Below are positions 1 through 10,800 of a DNA stretch of 38,778 nt, piece by piece (position 1 is the stretch's first letter; every line of letters begins with the position of its first letter). The stretch covers positions 1 through 38,778 of the forward strand of contig CALJVJ010000219.1 in assembly GCA_937974625.1 (NCBI GenBank). Reading direction: 5' to 3'. The translations under genes were made by a program, and so were the position numbers. The DNA comes from an uncultured Saprospiraceae bacterium. GTDB lineage: Bacteria; Bacteroidota; Bacteroidia; Chitinophagales; Saprospiraceae. Under the pieces are notes generated by a model that did not search any database, had not been told where the DNA came from, and worked only from the letters and a program-made list of their open reading frames with translations.

Positions 1-599
1 AAAATAGCTATGCTATTATTTGGTGCCCATCCAGACCGATTAACTATTTCTTGGATAATAATAGATAAATCAGGTGTTTGGTGTTTCTCATTTGCTGTGT
101 TCCATGCAGGAACGTTATTCCAAGAAACAGCAGTAGTTTTATTCCTAGTAGATGGCTTATTAGTTGAACTAAAAGCTAAAGCATTATCTGCTGCATCACC
201 AGAAAAAGTCAAGTTAGTAGTACCTGAGTTTAATTCATCCGTTTCAAATTCTATATAAGCACTTGTAATCGTTGCACCATTTGGAATATTAATACTATTA
301 AAGCGCATCCCTACAATTTGGTCAGCCCCATCCGCAATTAATTCTAAATCAGAACTCGTATATCCAATACCACCGGTATTAATATTTTCTTCGACGTCAT
401 CATTTCCATTGTCAATTCTTACAGAAATGGTATTGGCATTATAAGTAGCTGATTCTTGATAAGTAGCTTCTTTTAACTGAGAAATGAGTTTGGAGAAATA
501 GGAATTGGTATTAACCGAATTACCCCCTAAAACTTGAAAGGGAAGGCCACTAAATAAGAGTAGTAATAGAATGGGGTAAATGATTCTCAACTTTGACAT
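1..599 (-). CDS. Secreted protein, N-terminal part (cut by window edge)
   Basis: I translated this by hand from the minus strand. An ATG at 597-599 opens a frame that stays open for 199 codons to the window edge, so the 3' part of the gene is missing. Residues 1-25 form a signal peptide with a long Leu/Ile core. From about residue 55 the sequence matches, from memory, a beta-sandwich module common in large Bacteroidota and proteobacterial secreted proteins. Its landmarks are Arg-Ile near an acidic stretch, SSDLELIADG, a VGMRFN strand, IPNGATITSAYIEF, and the C-terminal PDLSIIIQEIVNRSGW. That module usually sits beside enzymatic or adhesive domains, and its ligand is not known to me. The gene faces the same way as the surface-protein genes to its right. 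The function of the whole protein cannot be told from this fragment. Confidence 0.8.
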   Translation of the reverse strand, partial: MSKLRIIYPILLLLLFSGLPFQVLGGNSVNTNSYFSKLISQLKEATYQESATYNANTISVRIDNGNDDVEENINTGGIGYTSSDLELIADGADQIVGMRFNSINIPNGATITSAYIEFETDELNSGTTNLTFSGDAADNALAFSSTNKPSTRNKTTAVSWNNVPAWNTANEKHQTPDLSIIIQEIVNRSGWAPNNSIAI

Positions 600-1193
600 T
601 ATTTGTAGGTTTGTTAGTAGTAAATAGTGTTATATATCTTAGTTTGATTTTAAGTATGGTAGAATTGTATTATTAAAATACTTTTCTTCCTACCTGAATC
701 TTGATAGAATTATTGAATAATTTTTTAAAGGAAATTAAAGAGGAAGTAATCTTAAAAACGGTGTAAAATAAGCAGCAGATGTGAATTTGAGCCAATCCAA
801 TCTTAGATTGAAAATAGCTTTGTGTGGTTCAGTTTGTGTGTCGAATTTGTACATTTTGCCTTTTTAAAACTACTAAACAGGGGGCAAAACATCTTTAAAC
901 AATCCTAAGCATATTGGAACTCAATAGCTAAAAGCTAGTCTAAAGTCAATTTTTGTTTTTTAATAAATAAAGGAGGATATTTTGGAGGGAAGGTTATTAC
1001 TTTAGGGAGAGAAAAAGTATTAACTTATAAATACCAAGAATCATGCCCAATTTAACATTGAGTAGTTTTGAAAAGAAGAGAAATAAAATAAGGTAAAAAA
1101 TAAAGGTACAACTTTAAAAGATTGTGTGATTAAATGACAGTATATGCCACGGTTACCATCACACAATCTTGTATCAAAAAATAACAATTAGTT
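600..1193. other. Gene-free gap with one hairpin
   Basis: This is about 590 bases of AT-rich DNA between two minus-strand genes. I found no convincing reading frame or RNA gene. It must hold the 5' region of the partial gene at <1-599 and the 3' end of the gene at 1194. The only clear structure is the hairpin at 1118-1170. Confidence 0.6.
1118..1170 (-). terminator. Hairpin after the 1714-aa gene
   Basis: A perfect 13-bp inverted repeat (aagattgtgtgat at 1118-1130, its complement at 1158-1170) encloses a 27-base loop. It begins 24 bases downstream of the stop codon of the minus-strand gene at 1194. On that strand it is followed by an A/T-rich stretch rather than a clean T run. A transcription terminator or mRNA 3'-end stabiliser is the likely role. 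Confidence 0.55.
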
Positions 1194-4100
1194 TTATTCG
1201 CCTCCTTTATCTTGAATTTGAAGAATAAAATTTGAAAAGAAGGTCGTATTATCAGGATGCACTAAAATAGTATTAAATAATAAAGCAGATTGGTCATTGT
1301 TAGGTCCTTGATAAATAACTTTACCATCTAAATTAACATCACCTGCGGAATAAGTTTCGCTAACAAAATTATCAATAAATTTAGTATTCGCTGGGTCTAC
1401 CAATACCGCTAAAAACAAGTGAAAAATATCGTTTTGTGGGCCTTGAAAAATAACAACATTATCTTGATTTACATCGCCAGCCCATAATTGATAAGTCGTT
1501 TCATCCATAGCAGCTCCTGCATTAATTCCAAAAGTTTCTTGATTTGTAAAATCAACCATAGGAACATTGTCTTCAGATAGTTCAAAAGGTATTTTACTAA
1601 TCATGCAGACATGATTTCTATGTCGAATAGACACATAATAATTATTCGCCATTGCACTTGGAAAAACAATCAAAGAATCTCCTTTATTAGAAATAATATC
1701 GCCATCTCTTTGAACTAAACCTACTGCCGAAGCCACGACAAAATTTTTATTAAGCGGACTTCTCAATTCTAAAAACACCCAATCGACAATAGCATCTGCG
1801 CCTTCAACTAATAATAAATCATCGTTGAGCAATTCGCCTCCACTAGCGCCAACATGTTCAAATCCAAACAAATCAGTATAAGGTTCTGTCAAAGGAATCA
1901 AATTAGCTTTACGCAAATCATCTCTCATCAAATTGGAGCTATTCCCCATCATAGCACCTTGTAAAATAGCCTTTGATTGCAAAGCAATACCTGGACAAGC
2001 AATAGTTTGGGTAGCCACTCCCTTATTCCCACAAATATCCCTAGCAAACCAATCTCGATGAATAAGTTGTTCTGTCCCTGTAAAGCCAATACGTTCCTCG
2101 TATTCAACCATTAAAAATTCCCCCGTATTATCCAGAGCAACAAGTTCCTCCGAAAAATCAGGGACATTATTATTGCCACAGTAGTTAGTCGGTTTTTCTA
2201 ATGGTAAACTACCATCAAAAACTAAATAACCTATCGTTTCAGCTCGGTGGATACCATCCAAATAAGACCATTCTTGCACCCTAATATCAAAACTAGTCGG
2301 CGTTACATTGCGAACTCGAACAGTAGCTGGGTCAAAATCATCAATAGACAAACTATTGGCAATAACCACAGGATTATTATAGCTATTGGATAAATTAATC
2401 GTCGTCCATTCATCTGTCACTTTCTTTCGGCCTGTTTCGCCAATCGTTTCTCCCACTTGATTCGTCAAATTACCAGCATGGTCAATGACTAAATAGCCTA
2501 CTGTTTCGGTAGTATGAGCTAAATTGAGGTCTACTGAATTTTCTTCTTGGATTCTAATCTTGCCATTATTCCAATTCACCCCGTTATTTCTTAGGGTAGC
2601 GGCATCTGTATCCCTTGTCGTTTGCATATTGGCAAAAAAGAGCGGGATATTAGCAAAACTTTCGAAAAAAGAGACTGTTGCCCAACCATGAGTCACAGGA
2701 ATAGTGTCGGCTTGGAATTGGTAATCGGTTGTTTGTGTACCCGCCTCCATCGCCATCCAAGCTACACTTTCTTGGACATGGGTTCCATCCTCTATTTCAG
2801 CTTCTTGCAGTCTTATTTCAAACTGATTTTGGCTAACGTTGCGTACTCTAATAATAGCCGCCGTTTCTTCATTATTAGTAACCAATTGGGTAAAAAGAAT
2901 TGGATTGTCAGAAAAGTTATAAGGTAAGTGAACAGTTTTCCAATGTTCGCTAGTAAATTCCATCACTCCTGCAACCATTTTTTTTCCATTTGGCAAAGTA
3001 TGGATTCTGAAAATATCAGGAGCAGTTTCATCTACCACACTAATTGTTTGTACATGATTGGTAGCATTTCCACATTGGTCTGTAGCCGTCCAAGTTCTAA
3101 GAATTTGATAATCATATACCCCGCAACCAGATTTTTCTTGGGAACTAACTTCCTCAAAATCTAGGTCTACCGCAGGACAATTATCAAAAGCAAATACAGT
3201 AGCTGCCACAGGAACAACATCATCTAATCCAATAGTAATATCAACAGGTAAGTCTCCAAAATTAGGAGGTTCATTATCTCCAAAATTCACATCAACAATT
3301 GCTGTAGCGCAACACCCTGAATTTCCATCACAAACTTTGTAAGAAAATTGGTCTAAACCACAAGCAGTGTTAATGGGTGTATAAGTAAAAATTCCGTCAG
3401 CCTCCATCGTCACTCTTCCATGTGTAGCATCTGCTGCTAAAGAAAAAACAGGATTAGCTCCCAATACATCATTGGCAGCAACATTCCCTTTGAATAAAAC
3501 ACCTGGACAGTAGCCACTCACCGTATCATTAATAGCCACAATAGCGGCAGGGTCGGATAAAGTAATCAAACCCGCGTTAATTGGGCAGCCATCAGAGCAA
3601 TATTTAAGGTATAAATCATAACCACCAACACCTAAATCACTAATTGTCAATTGATTGTCTGGCAAGTAAGTAGCTCCACCATCAATACTCATAGTAATAC
3701 AAGCATTCAAAGCCCCTTCTGCCGTAACAGAAATAGACCCGTCAGTACCTCCGCAGCTACTCGGCTGGGTGGCACTGACGTTGATAGTCTCTAATATTGG
3801 GTGAATACTGTAGTTAATAGTAGCTGCCTGAGTGCAGCCCTCTTGTTCAACTTGTAATTCTATAAAGGTGTTATTAATAGTCTCTCCTGAAGGAATTGAG
3901 AAGAAAATAGCATGTGCTCCTTTCCCCATGACAGAATCAGCACTAGCCAACTCGCCAAAACTCCAACTATATTTACTTCCTACTCCAGCATCTTGTGCTT
4001 CAAAAAGGTAGGGAATATTTGAGCATAAATCAGTTTCATCTGGTTTAGTAAAAATGGCTGCAACAGGAAGTGGTTTAATTCTCTTTTCAATCACATTAGA

Positions 4101-6338
4101 CGATAGCCACTCATTACATAAATGCTTTTTAGTTAATCTTCGATAGCGGGTCGTTTGAGTAATCGGCGTTGGGTCATAAGTATTTTGTTCTGCTCCTGAA
4201 ATATCTAACCAGTTTTCATTTTCAGTTGTATTTTTTTGCCATTGGTAAAAAATAGTTTCTCGGCTATCTACCAAAGGAGTGTTGATATTTTCAATGATTG
4301 CAGGGTCAAAAGATTCACAAGTCGCTTCAGCTCCAGCAATTTGACCTGCTTCTATATAATTACCGCAATCTGGGTCATCACAATCCACTAATCCATCTCC
4401 GTCATCATCTATATTATTATCACAAATTTCAGCAGTAGGGAGCGCCACAGATTTGCTAAATTCGGAAGTTGCTCCAAAAGCCAATTCGGGTACTAATTCC
4501 GTAAAAGCAGGAGATTTGATAATGGAAGTAGTTGCCGAAATATAATAATCGCTGGTAACCGAACTAGGCAACTGCAAAGTCGCTTTTTCTTTAGTAACAT
4601 CTCCTTCCACATCCAAATAGCCTAAATAAATTTCACCACCTCTATCAGTAATTGAGCTATTCGCAAAAAATTCTATTCGATACCCACGCTGCTCGCCAAA
4701 ATTATCATTGATATCTAAATCAACGGTTACGGTTGCTTCAATCACGGTATAATTAGACACCGATAGGATTGGATAATTTAATAATTGTTGGGGCCCATCA
4801 TCTAAATCTCCGATGTCATTAGGAGAAATACCATCTGCGTTTGTATCCGTCGCACTAAGGTCAATCCCAATACTACCATGATTGTAAATACTATTTTGAA
4901 TGATGGCGTTTTCGTTAGCATCTAAGCCGATTAAAATACCAATAAAATTATCGTGAATACTATTTTGATAAATAAAATTAGCTTCATTTTTTCGATTACC
5001 ATCAATCCCTTCATCCAAGATACTCAAGCCAACGGCTAAGTGGCTGTACAATTCATTTTGTTTAAATTGTGTGTTAGTCGTTTCTAAAAATCGCCATCCC
5101 GTTTGACTATTTCCAATGGTATTCTGTGCTATAATCAAAGCATCACATCGTTTAGTCAATCCCCCATAATTCGCAATAACTGAGTTATTAAAATCCAACG
5201 CGTTTACCCCAATTAGATTACCTAGTAAGGAGTCTCCAACTGATTGGAAAAGCTCAAAGCCTATATCAAAAAAACTGATATTGTTAAATGTAAATTTATT
5301 ATTACGTCCACCGCTACTATAAATGGCTTTACCTTCTCCTCCATTCAAATCCGTATATCCATCTAAACCAACACCAAAATAATTATGACTAATGGAAATA
5401 CCTTCCGTATCTTCTAGAAAGATAGCTTGCTGATTGGTACTCACCCCTGCTATTAAATTAATTTCACCTAAATCATTGACTCCATCTTGATTACTGCCAA
5501 TGAAAATAGGTCGGTTGGTTTGCTTAATTTGAATCAAATCCCTTTGATTCGGAGTAGCTGTTAGGGCAGTTGGGTCGATTCCTAGGTAATTACCTGTTAA
5601 CCATACTTGGCCCTTCGTACCACCATTGATGATAATTAGTTCTTGATTAGCATTCACACTAAGTCCTCTGATTATTACCTGATTATCATTTTCCTGAGCT
5701 TCATTTATAAGGAAAACGGGAAAATCTCCAGTTGGAACAATTTCAATTCTTACTACCGTATTAAGCGCATCACCAAAGGCATTTTCATTCATTTTGGTTT
5801 GGCGCAAATTATAGCCATCAATCATCACATTATCCGCCAATGGGGGCAATGTGGTATTAATAGGAAACTGGAACCAACTGCTAGGATAATCGGCATCTTT
5901 ATCATCAATTGCCGAATCATCAATAGCGGTTGTTCTTATTTTATTAGCTTCCGTTACTTGATTTGGTATATTATCTTCTTGATAATAAAAATGATTGGCG
6001 TCGTAATTAGGTAAATTGAATCCTATTATATGAAAGGAATTTCTACTTATCGCCGATTGGGTCGCGGCAATCGCTTCTCTAAGAGAGATAGCGCCGTCAG
6101 GTCCGACATTATTTTCTAGACTTTCTACCGAACTTACATCCCCATCCAATATGTCCGCAGTCGTCGTTACCTTGATGGTTTTACACAGTGGGTCTGCTGC
6201 GTCGATTAGTCCATCCGCGTTATCGTCTACTCCATTATAACAAATCTCACTAGTCAAAGAAAACGTATTCGCTTTGAGCAGAGAGGTCGCAAATAGAAAG
6301 CAGAGTAAATAAATTGCTTTATGTGAAAAAAGATTCAT
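1194..6338 (-). CDS. Giant secreted mosaic protein: beta-helix, Ig/PKD, lectin-like repeats, QGPxND C-module
   Basis: The frame opens at 6377, but I prefer the ATG at 6336-6338 because it directly begins a signal peptide (MNLFSHKAIYLLCFLFATSL); this gives 1714 aa. Domains, approximately: a Cys-bracketed acidic motif EICYNGVDDNADGLIDAAD at 30-52; a CSLREA-type entry motif (AISLREAIAA) near 85 leading into a parallel beta-helix to about 520; a second EICDNNIDDDGDGLVDCDD motif near 640; Ig-like and PKD-like domains to about 840; an SprB-like repeat to about 925; a cadherin-like domain to about 1015; an HYR-like domain to about 1110; three H-type-lectin-like repeats at roughly 1131-1199, 1214-1279 and 1302-1377; and at 1453-1714 the C-terminal module shared with the genes at 7854 and 13939. 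There is no recognisable type A or B T9SS tail. It is probably a surface adhesin or polysaccharide-binding protein. Unlike its neighbours it lacks the shared N-terminal module. Confidence 0.9.
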   Translation of the reverse strand: MNLFSHKAIYLLCFLFATSLLKANTFSLTSEICYNGVDDNADGLIDAADPLCKTIKVTTTADILDGDVSSVESLENNVGPDGAISLREAIAATQSAISRNSFHIIGFNLPNYDANHFYYQEDNIPNQVTEANKIRTTAIDDSAIDDKDADYPSSWFQFPINTTLPPLADNVMIDGYNLRQTKMNENAFGDALNTVVRIEIVPTGDFPVFLINEAQENDNQVIIRGLSVNANQELIIINGGTKGQVWLTGNYLGIDPTALTATPNQRDLIQIKQTNRPIFIGSNQDGVNDLGEINLIAGVSTNQQAIFLEDTEGISISHNYFGVGLDGYTDLNGGEGKAIYSSGGRNNKFTFNNISFFDIGFELFQSVGDSLLGNLIGVNALDFNNSVIANYGGLTKRCDALIIAQNTIGNSQTGWRFLETTNTQFKQNELYSHLAVGLSILDEGIDGNRKNEANFIYQNSIHDNFIGILIGLDANENAIIQNSIYNHGSIGIDLSATDTNADGISPNDIGDLDDGPQQLLNYPILSVSNYTVIEATVTVDLDINDNFGEQRGYRIEFFANSSITDRGGEIYLGYLDVEGDVTKEKATLQLPSSVTSDYYISATTSIIKSPAFTELVPELAFGATSEFSKSVALPTAEICDNNIDDDGDGLVDCDDPDCGNYIEAGQIAGAEATCESFDPAIIENINTPLVDSRETIFYQWQKNTTENENWLDISGAEQNTYDPTPITQTTRYRRLTKKHLCNEWLSSNVIEKRIKPLPVAAIFTKPDETDLCSNIPYLFEAQDAGVGSKYSWSFGELASADSVMGKGAHAIFFSIPSGETINNTFIELQVEQEGCTQAATINYSIHPILETINVSATQPSSCGGTDGSISVTAEGALNACITMSIDGGATYLPDNQLTISDLGVGGYDLYLKYCSDGCPINAGLITLSDPAAIVAINDTVSGYCPGVLFKGNVAANDVLGANPVFSLAADATHGRVTMEADGIFTYTPINTACGLDQFSYKVCDGNSGCCATAIVDVNFGDNEPPNFGDLPVDITIGLDDVVPVAATVFAFDNCPAVDLDFEEVSSQEKSGCGVYDYQILRTWTATDQCGNATNHVQTISVVDETAPDIFRIHTLPNGKKMVAGVMEFTSEHWKTVHLPYNFSDNPILFTQLVTNNEETAAIIRVRNVSQNQFEIRLQEAEIEDGTHVQESVAWMAMEAGTQTTDYQFQADTIPVTHGWATVSFFESFANIPLFFANMQTTRDTDAATLRNNGVNWNNGKIRIQEENSVDLNLAHTTETVGYLVIDHAGNLTNQVGETIGETGRKKVTDEWTTINLSNSYNNPVVIANSLSIDDFDPATVRVRNVTPTSFDIRVQEWSYLDGIHRAETIGYLVFDGSLPLEKPTNYCGNNNVPDFSEELVALDNTGEFLMVEYEERIGFTGTEQLIHRDWFARDICGNKGVATQTIACPGIALQSKAILQGAMMGNSSNLMRDDLRKANLIPLTEPYTDLFGFEHVGASGGELLNDDLLLVEGADAIVDWVFLELRSPLNKNFVVASAVGLVQRDGDIISNKGDSLIVFPSAMANNYYVSIRHRNHVCMISKIPFELSEDNVPMVDFTNQETFGINAGAAMDETTYQLWAGDVNQDNVVIFQGPQNDIFHLFLAVLVDPANTKFIDNFVSETYSAGDVNLDGKVIYQGPNNDQSALLFNTILVHPDNTTFFSNFILQIQDKGGE

Positions 6339-6660
6339 TTTTTTTGAGTGTAGTCTTATATCAAAAAATAAAATCAAAATAACCGTCGTGACAAGCTATC
6401 TGTTTTATCAATAGACAATCCGATAATCTGCACGTTAACACAGCTTGACTTATTGCTATTTTTTTAATATAAAGTGTTGTTGGGTGACTGTTTGCTCAAA
6501 AAAAAAGGCTAATATTCGTATATAGGTTAGTTCAATCTAAAAAAGAACGAAAGGAAAGTACCATTAACACAGTTATAAAAACTTAGTATAAGTTGATTGG
6601 CATTTCAATAGTATAAAAGGATATTAACTATATTAATTCCCTTCCTATTCATTCTATTAT

Positions 6661-6720
6661 GGAGTATAAATACTCCGTTTTTTTTGGTTTAATGTGAGTA
6701 TGCCTGTCATCCGACAGGTA
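6661..6720. repeat. Two small hairpins
   Basis: Positions 6661-6676 (ggagtataaatactcc) form a 6-bp stem with a 4-base loop, followed on the plus strand by eight Ts (6678-6685), as in an intrinsic terminator. No plus-strand gene feeds it. Positions 6701-6720 form a second hairpin (CCTGTC/GACAGG, extended by G-T and T-A pairs) that could be a dispersed REP-like element. Confidence 0.35.
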
Positions 6721-6796
6721 GAGATTTCGATGATTACTAATTAGATTTGTTACTTTTCGAAACCACGTTCTTGAGTTTTTTATGATAACTATAAAG

Positions 6797-6850
6797 CGTA
6801 GCGCATAGCATCCATTTCACTTCATTAAGTGGAAAAGGCTATGCGCTACG
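6797..6850 (-). terminator. Strong hairpin after the 292-aa gene
   Basis: A perfect 13-bp GC-containing stem (cgtagcgcatagc at 6797-6809, complement at 6838-6850) encloses a 28-base loop that contains a smaller hairpin around cactt/aagtg. It starts 12 bases after the stop codon of the minus-strand gene at 6862-7740. The position and stability fit a terminator for that gene or its operon. Confidence 0.65.
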
Positions 6851-6861
6851 TTAGAAAAATA

Positions 6862-7740
6862 TTATTTAATTTTAATGACTTTACCTAAGTCTAAATTTTG
6901 TTGGTCATCAACTAAGAAAAAGTTGTAAATACCATTATCTAGTTTACTTAGATTCAAAGTGAATTTATTAGCTCCTTCCTGTAAGTCTTGTTGGAATTCC
7001 AGCGCCACTTGTCCCATACCATTATAAACTAAAATACTTTTTTGTCCACTAGTACCTTTCCAATCCAAGGTAACTTGGACCTCATTGATAGTAGGGTTTG
7101 GATACAATAATTTTTCTGCAACCAACGCATTTTCTGTTGCAATAGGTGCAATAATTTTGCTATCGCCTACAGCCACTTCTTTGGCAGCTGGTGCTTCTGC
7201 CCAAGGACAGAAAATAGGTAAATTGCTAACATTTCCAGAATAAGCTTCTCCATTAGCGCCTAAGACACCAAGAGAATTTCCGATGTTAATATTTCGAGAA
7301 TTGGGCGGCATGAAAGCATCATAAACATTACTAACCAACATCACTTCTCTAGCACAATTAGACTGCAGTGTAAAAGTGAATAATTTAACTGGCTTGAATG
7401 CTTTGAATGGCATTTCAGCTAATCCGGGTGTTTTTAATCTAAAAAATACATAGTCATAATCTGGACTTTCTACAGGAGCAGTAACTCTACCAGATGGGAC
7501 CCAATTGGTGTCCTCTACATAACTCTTAATATCTTTTATGAAAAATTGGCCTGTTGTAGCTTTTATCGTTACCTGTCCTGTCGCCGTTTTATTAAACGGA
7601 GGGCGCCAAGTTCTTTCTGGCATCATGGACACTGTATATTCAGTTGTTCTTGCATTGTAATCAATAAAAAATCTTACTTGTGCTGGGAGAATAGACTGAC
7701 TAATAATCAAGACGATTAAAGTGGTAAAAATTCGCACCAT
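6862..7740 (-). CDS. Small secreted protein: shared N-module plus type A T9SS tail
   Basis: The protein is 292 aa. The start ATG (7738-7740) directly begins a signal peptide (residues 1-20, ending in PAQ). Residues 21-175 are the N-terminal module shared with the proteins at 7854, 13939, 23404 (two copies) and 27751. Landmarks are GQVTIKATTGQF, a conserved Trp, APVESPDYDYVFFRL, LFTF before a Cys, and PPNSRNINIGN. After a short linker, residues from about 212 to 292 form a type A T9SS sorting domain (Por_Secre_tail-like): YPNPTINEVQVTL at the start and the usual LDNGIYNFFL strand near the end. The protein is therefore essentially one copy of the shared module exported by T9SS, which makes it the minimal member of the family. 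It lies 113 bp downstream of the TSP3 giant, separated by a strong hairpin, and may be co-transcribed with it. Function is unknown. Confidence 0.9.
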   Translation of the reverse strand: MVRIFTTLIVLIISQSILPAQVRFFIDYNARTTEYTVSMMPERTWRPPFNKTATGQVTIKATTGQFFIKDIKSYVEDTNWVPSGRVTAPVESPDYDYVFFRLKTPGLAEMPFKAFKPVKLFTFTLQSNCAREVMLVSNVYDAFMPPNSRNINIGNSLGVLGANGEAYSGNVSNLPIFCPWAEAPAAKEVAVGDSKIIAPIATENALVAEKLLYPNPTINEVQVTLDWKGTSGQKSILVYNGMGQVALEFQQDLQEGANKFTLNLSKLDNGIYNFFLVDDQQNLDLGKVIKIK

Positions 7741-7780
7741 TTTTTTATTTAGGTTTTAATGTGATGAAATAGTTTTTTTG

Positions 7781-7852
7781 CTGGATGCTAGATACTGGTT
7801 GCTTGCACGACAACCAGTATCTAGCATCCAGTATCTAGTATCCAGTATCTAG
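7781..7852. repeat. Word-repeat hairpin with 14-bp tandem repeats
   Basis: A perfect 21-bp inverted repeat (7781-7801 with 7811-7831) has a 9-base loop. Its right arm runs into a 14-bp-period tandem repeat with ccagtatctag at 7814, 7828 and 7842. The array ends one base before the stop codon of the minus-strand gene at 7854. It may act as terminator or mRNA stabiliser between 7854 and 6862. Related words (actgg, ctggatgct) recur at 35881-35931. Confidence 0.7.
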
Positions 7853-7853
7853 T

Positions 7854-10800
7854 TTATTGTCTTTCTGGCACTTGTTCTTCAATGAAGAAGTTAGTGAAGA
7901 AGTTGACATTGTCTGGGTGGCTAAAGACATTGAAGAAAATATAATCATCAATATCATTATTTCCACCTTGGTATTTAATATCTCCATCAAGGTTACAATC
8001 ACTCAAAGAATAACCATTAGAGATATGGTTATACTTAGGAGGACGGTTAGTTTCATCGCCGAAAATGGTAAAGAATATACCATCCGAATCAGGAATACCT
8101 ACTCCACTACCTTGGAAGATAATGTATCTGTTGCCATCTGTATTTCCACCCCACATTGCAAATTTTCCGTCAAGGTCTTTTTCTCTCATACCATTTGCAC
8201 CATGAATTGGAGTCGTACCATCTGTAAAATCTAAGGCAATAGGTGCTAAAAGATTTCTATCCATTCGAACAGGATCTTTAGTCATAATACCTAAGTGGTT
8301 TCTATGTTTAATAACGATATAGTAACTAGCACCTTCTTCTACAGGGAAGTAAACAGGGCTCTCACCATCCACTTCTACAATGTCTCCATCTCTTTGAATA
8401 AGTGCAGAACGAGTTTCTATAGCGATGGTTGGATCAAAAGAATTTCTCAATTCTAAGAATACCCAATCAACAATAGAATTTTCTCCCTTATCTTCTAAAA
8501 TAGTAGCATCTGTAATTGTATCTCGACCTCCTTTTCCTACATGCGTAAATGGCTTAGTAGGGCCTAATTCGATATCTGCATATGGTTCTCCTAAAGGAAT
8601 ATATCCCTTTTGTCTCAGGTCGTCCGTCATCATCAAAGTATTACGGAAATCATAAGCTCCTTGTAAATAAACTCTCATATTGACTAAAACAAAAGGATCT
8701 GCATCTAATACATCTGGAAGTCCATCCATGTCCGTATCATCATTTGCTAAATCTCCATCTAAATCTGTATCTTCATCCACATCTAAAATACCATCATTAT
8801 CGTCATCAGGGTCTTCTCCATTAATTATACCATCTCCATCATAATCACAATCTGGATGCATATTGCCAAATTCTTCACAAGGGCCAGGTGGAATACAATC
8901 ACCTAAAGGATCACACTCTTTTAAAGGATCACTCTCTCCATCTTCAATCACACCATTACCATTTAAATCTTCTTCCCCATCTTTTAAGGTATCATTATCA
9001 GAATCTTCATCTAATGGGTCGGTTTCACCGTCATCTTGTGTACCATTCTGGTTCGTATCTTCTATACCATCATCAATACCATCTTCATCAGAATCTGGAT
9101 TCTGTGGGTCGGTTTCACCAGCATCTACTGTACCATTTCCATTACTATCTTCTAAACCATCTGGTAAGCCGTCGCCATCCGTATCAGGATTCAATGGATT
9201 GGTATCCGTATCTGGATTAAATTCACCATCTCCACCTGTTTCGATAATATCAGTTATACCATCACTATCTGAATCTGAATCTGGGTCAAAAGGATCTACA
9301 TCATCTGTATCATTAACCCCGTCACCATCATCATCTCTATCTGTTTGGTTATCCAATCCATCTGCATCAAAATCACATGTTAGTCCAGTAGGATCTAAAG
9401 CACAAGCATTACATCTATCAGGATCATCCATATTAGGATCACAGAATTGTAAAGGATCACTTTCTCCATCATCTAGTTGTCCGTTTTGGTTCGCATCTTC
9501 TACGCCATCATCAATACCATCACCATCCGAATCTGGATTTAAAGGGTCTGTTTCGCCCTCATCTTGTATACCATTTTGATTCGCATCTTCCAATCCATCT
9601 TGAATACCATCATCATCCGTATCAAAATCTAATGGATCTGTATCTGTTCCAGCCGTGTAAACACCATCTTCTCCAGTTTCAATATTATCAGGAATACCAT
9701 CAAAATCAGAATCAGAGTTAGCATCTACTGGATCAGCATCATCTATATCTGCTACACCATCACCATCATCATCCGTATCATCAGCATTGATGATACCATC
9801 TTCATCCAAATCACAAGCTGGATTTGCTGCATTAGGTACACAAGGATCATTATCGTCTGGATCATAATTCGGATCATCTAAGCTAATACCACCTTCAAAG
9901 CCATCACCATCTTCATCTTGTGGTTCACAACCACCTGAGTTAGGGTCAGGATCACAAGGATCTGTCGGATTACTATCTTGAGCAGGGTTATAAACCCCAT
10001 CATTTCCTGTTTCTTCTGTATCTGTCAGACCATCACCATCACTATCAGAGTTAGGATCAAATGGATCTACATCTTGTTCATCTGCTACTCCATCACCATC
10101 ATCATCTGGATCATTGGCATTGTCGATACCGTCCCCATCAAAATCACATTCATCGAATGTTTCATTAGGATCACAAAGAGTTAGTGGGTCTGATTCGCCA
10201 GGGTCTACACCACCACTTTGGTCAGCATCTTCCACGCCGTCATCAATACCATCACCATCGGTATCTACATTTAATGGGTCGGTTTCGTCGTCATCCTTCG
10301 TACCGTTTCCATTACTATCTTCTACACCATCTAAAATACCATCATCATCGGTATCATTATCTAATGGGTCGGTTTCAGTTCCAGCAGTATATATATCATC
10401 TTCACCAGTTTCAATATCATCTGCTATACCGTCATTATCTGAGTCAGAAAGTGGGTCAAAAGGATCCACATCATCTGCATCTGGAACTCCATCATTATCA
10501 TCATCAGGGTCATCTTCATTAGCAATGCCATCTCCCTCGAAATCACACTTATCAGCTTTGTCATCTGGCACACATGGATCAGCATCATCTGGATCAAATA
10601 GTGGGTTATCTATAGGGAAATCAGCAAAATAGCCATCCCCGTCCTCATCCGTTGCACTACCTGTACAAGCAGGGTTACTAGCATCTGGGTCACAAGGATT
10701 AAGTGGGTCATTATTATTTCGTATTTCATCATTATCTTTTACACCATCGTTATCCGAATCATCATCCAAAGGATTAGTATCCGTTTCAGGGTGGTAAACA

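Larger units (their letters stand above)
6339..6861. other. Intergenic gap
   Basis: This is about 520 bases between two minus-strand genes. It must contain the promoter of the 1714-aa gene (6339 to roughly 6600). I could not pick a Bacteroidota-type -33/-7 pair with confidence. The part nearer 6861 holds three hairpins, listed separately. No reading frame was found. Confidence 0.6.

Noticed and set aside
2622..3164. Plus-strand frames opposite the 1714-aa gene
   Set aside because: There is no domain or composition support, and they lie wholly within a well-supported minus-strand coding sequence.
7781..7852. CRISPR-like array
   Set aside because: The repeats have a 14-bp period with almost no spacers and there are no cas genes, so this is a word-repeat hairpin.
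8863..10632. Long Ser/Pro-rich plus-strand frames opposite the TSP3 region
   Set aside because: They are mirror images of the GAT/GAC- and GGA-rich TSP3 codons on the other strand. They have no signal peptide, domain or promoter, and similar shadows occur along the whole repeat.
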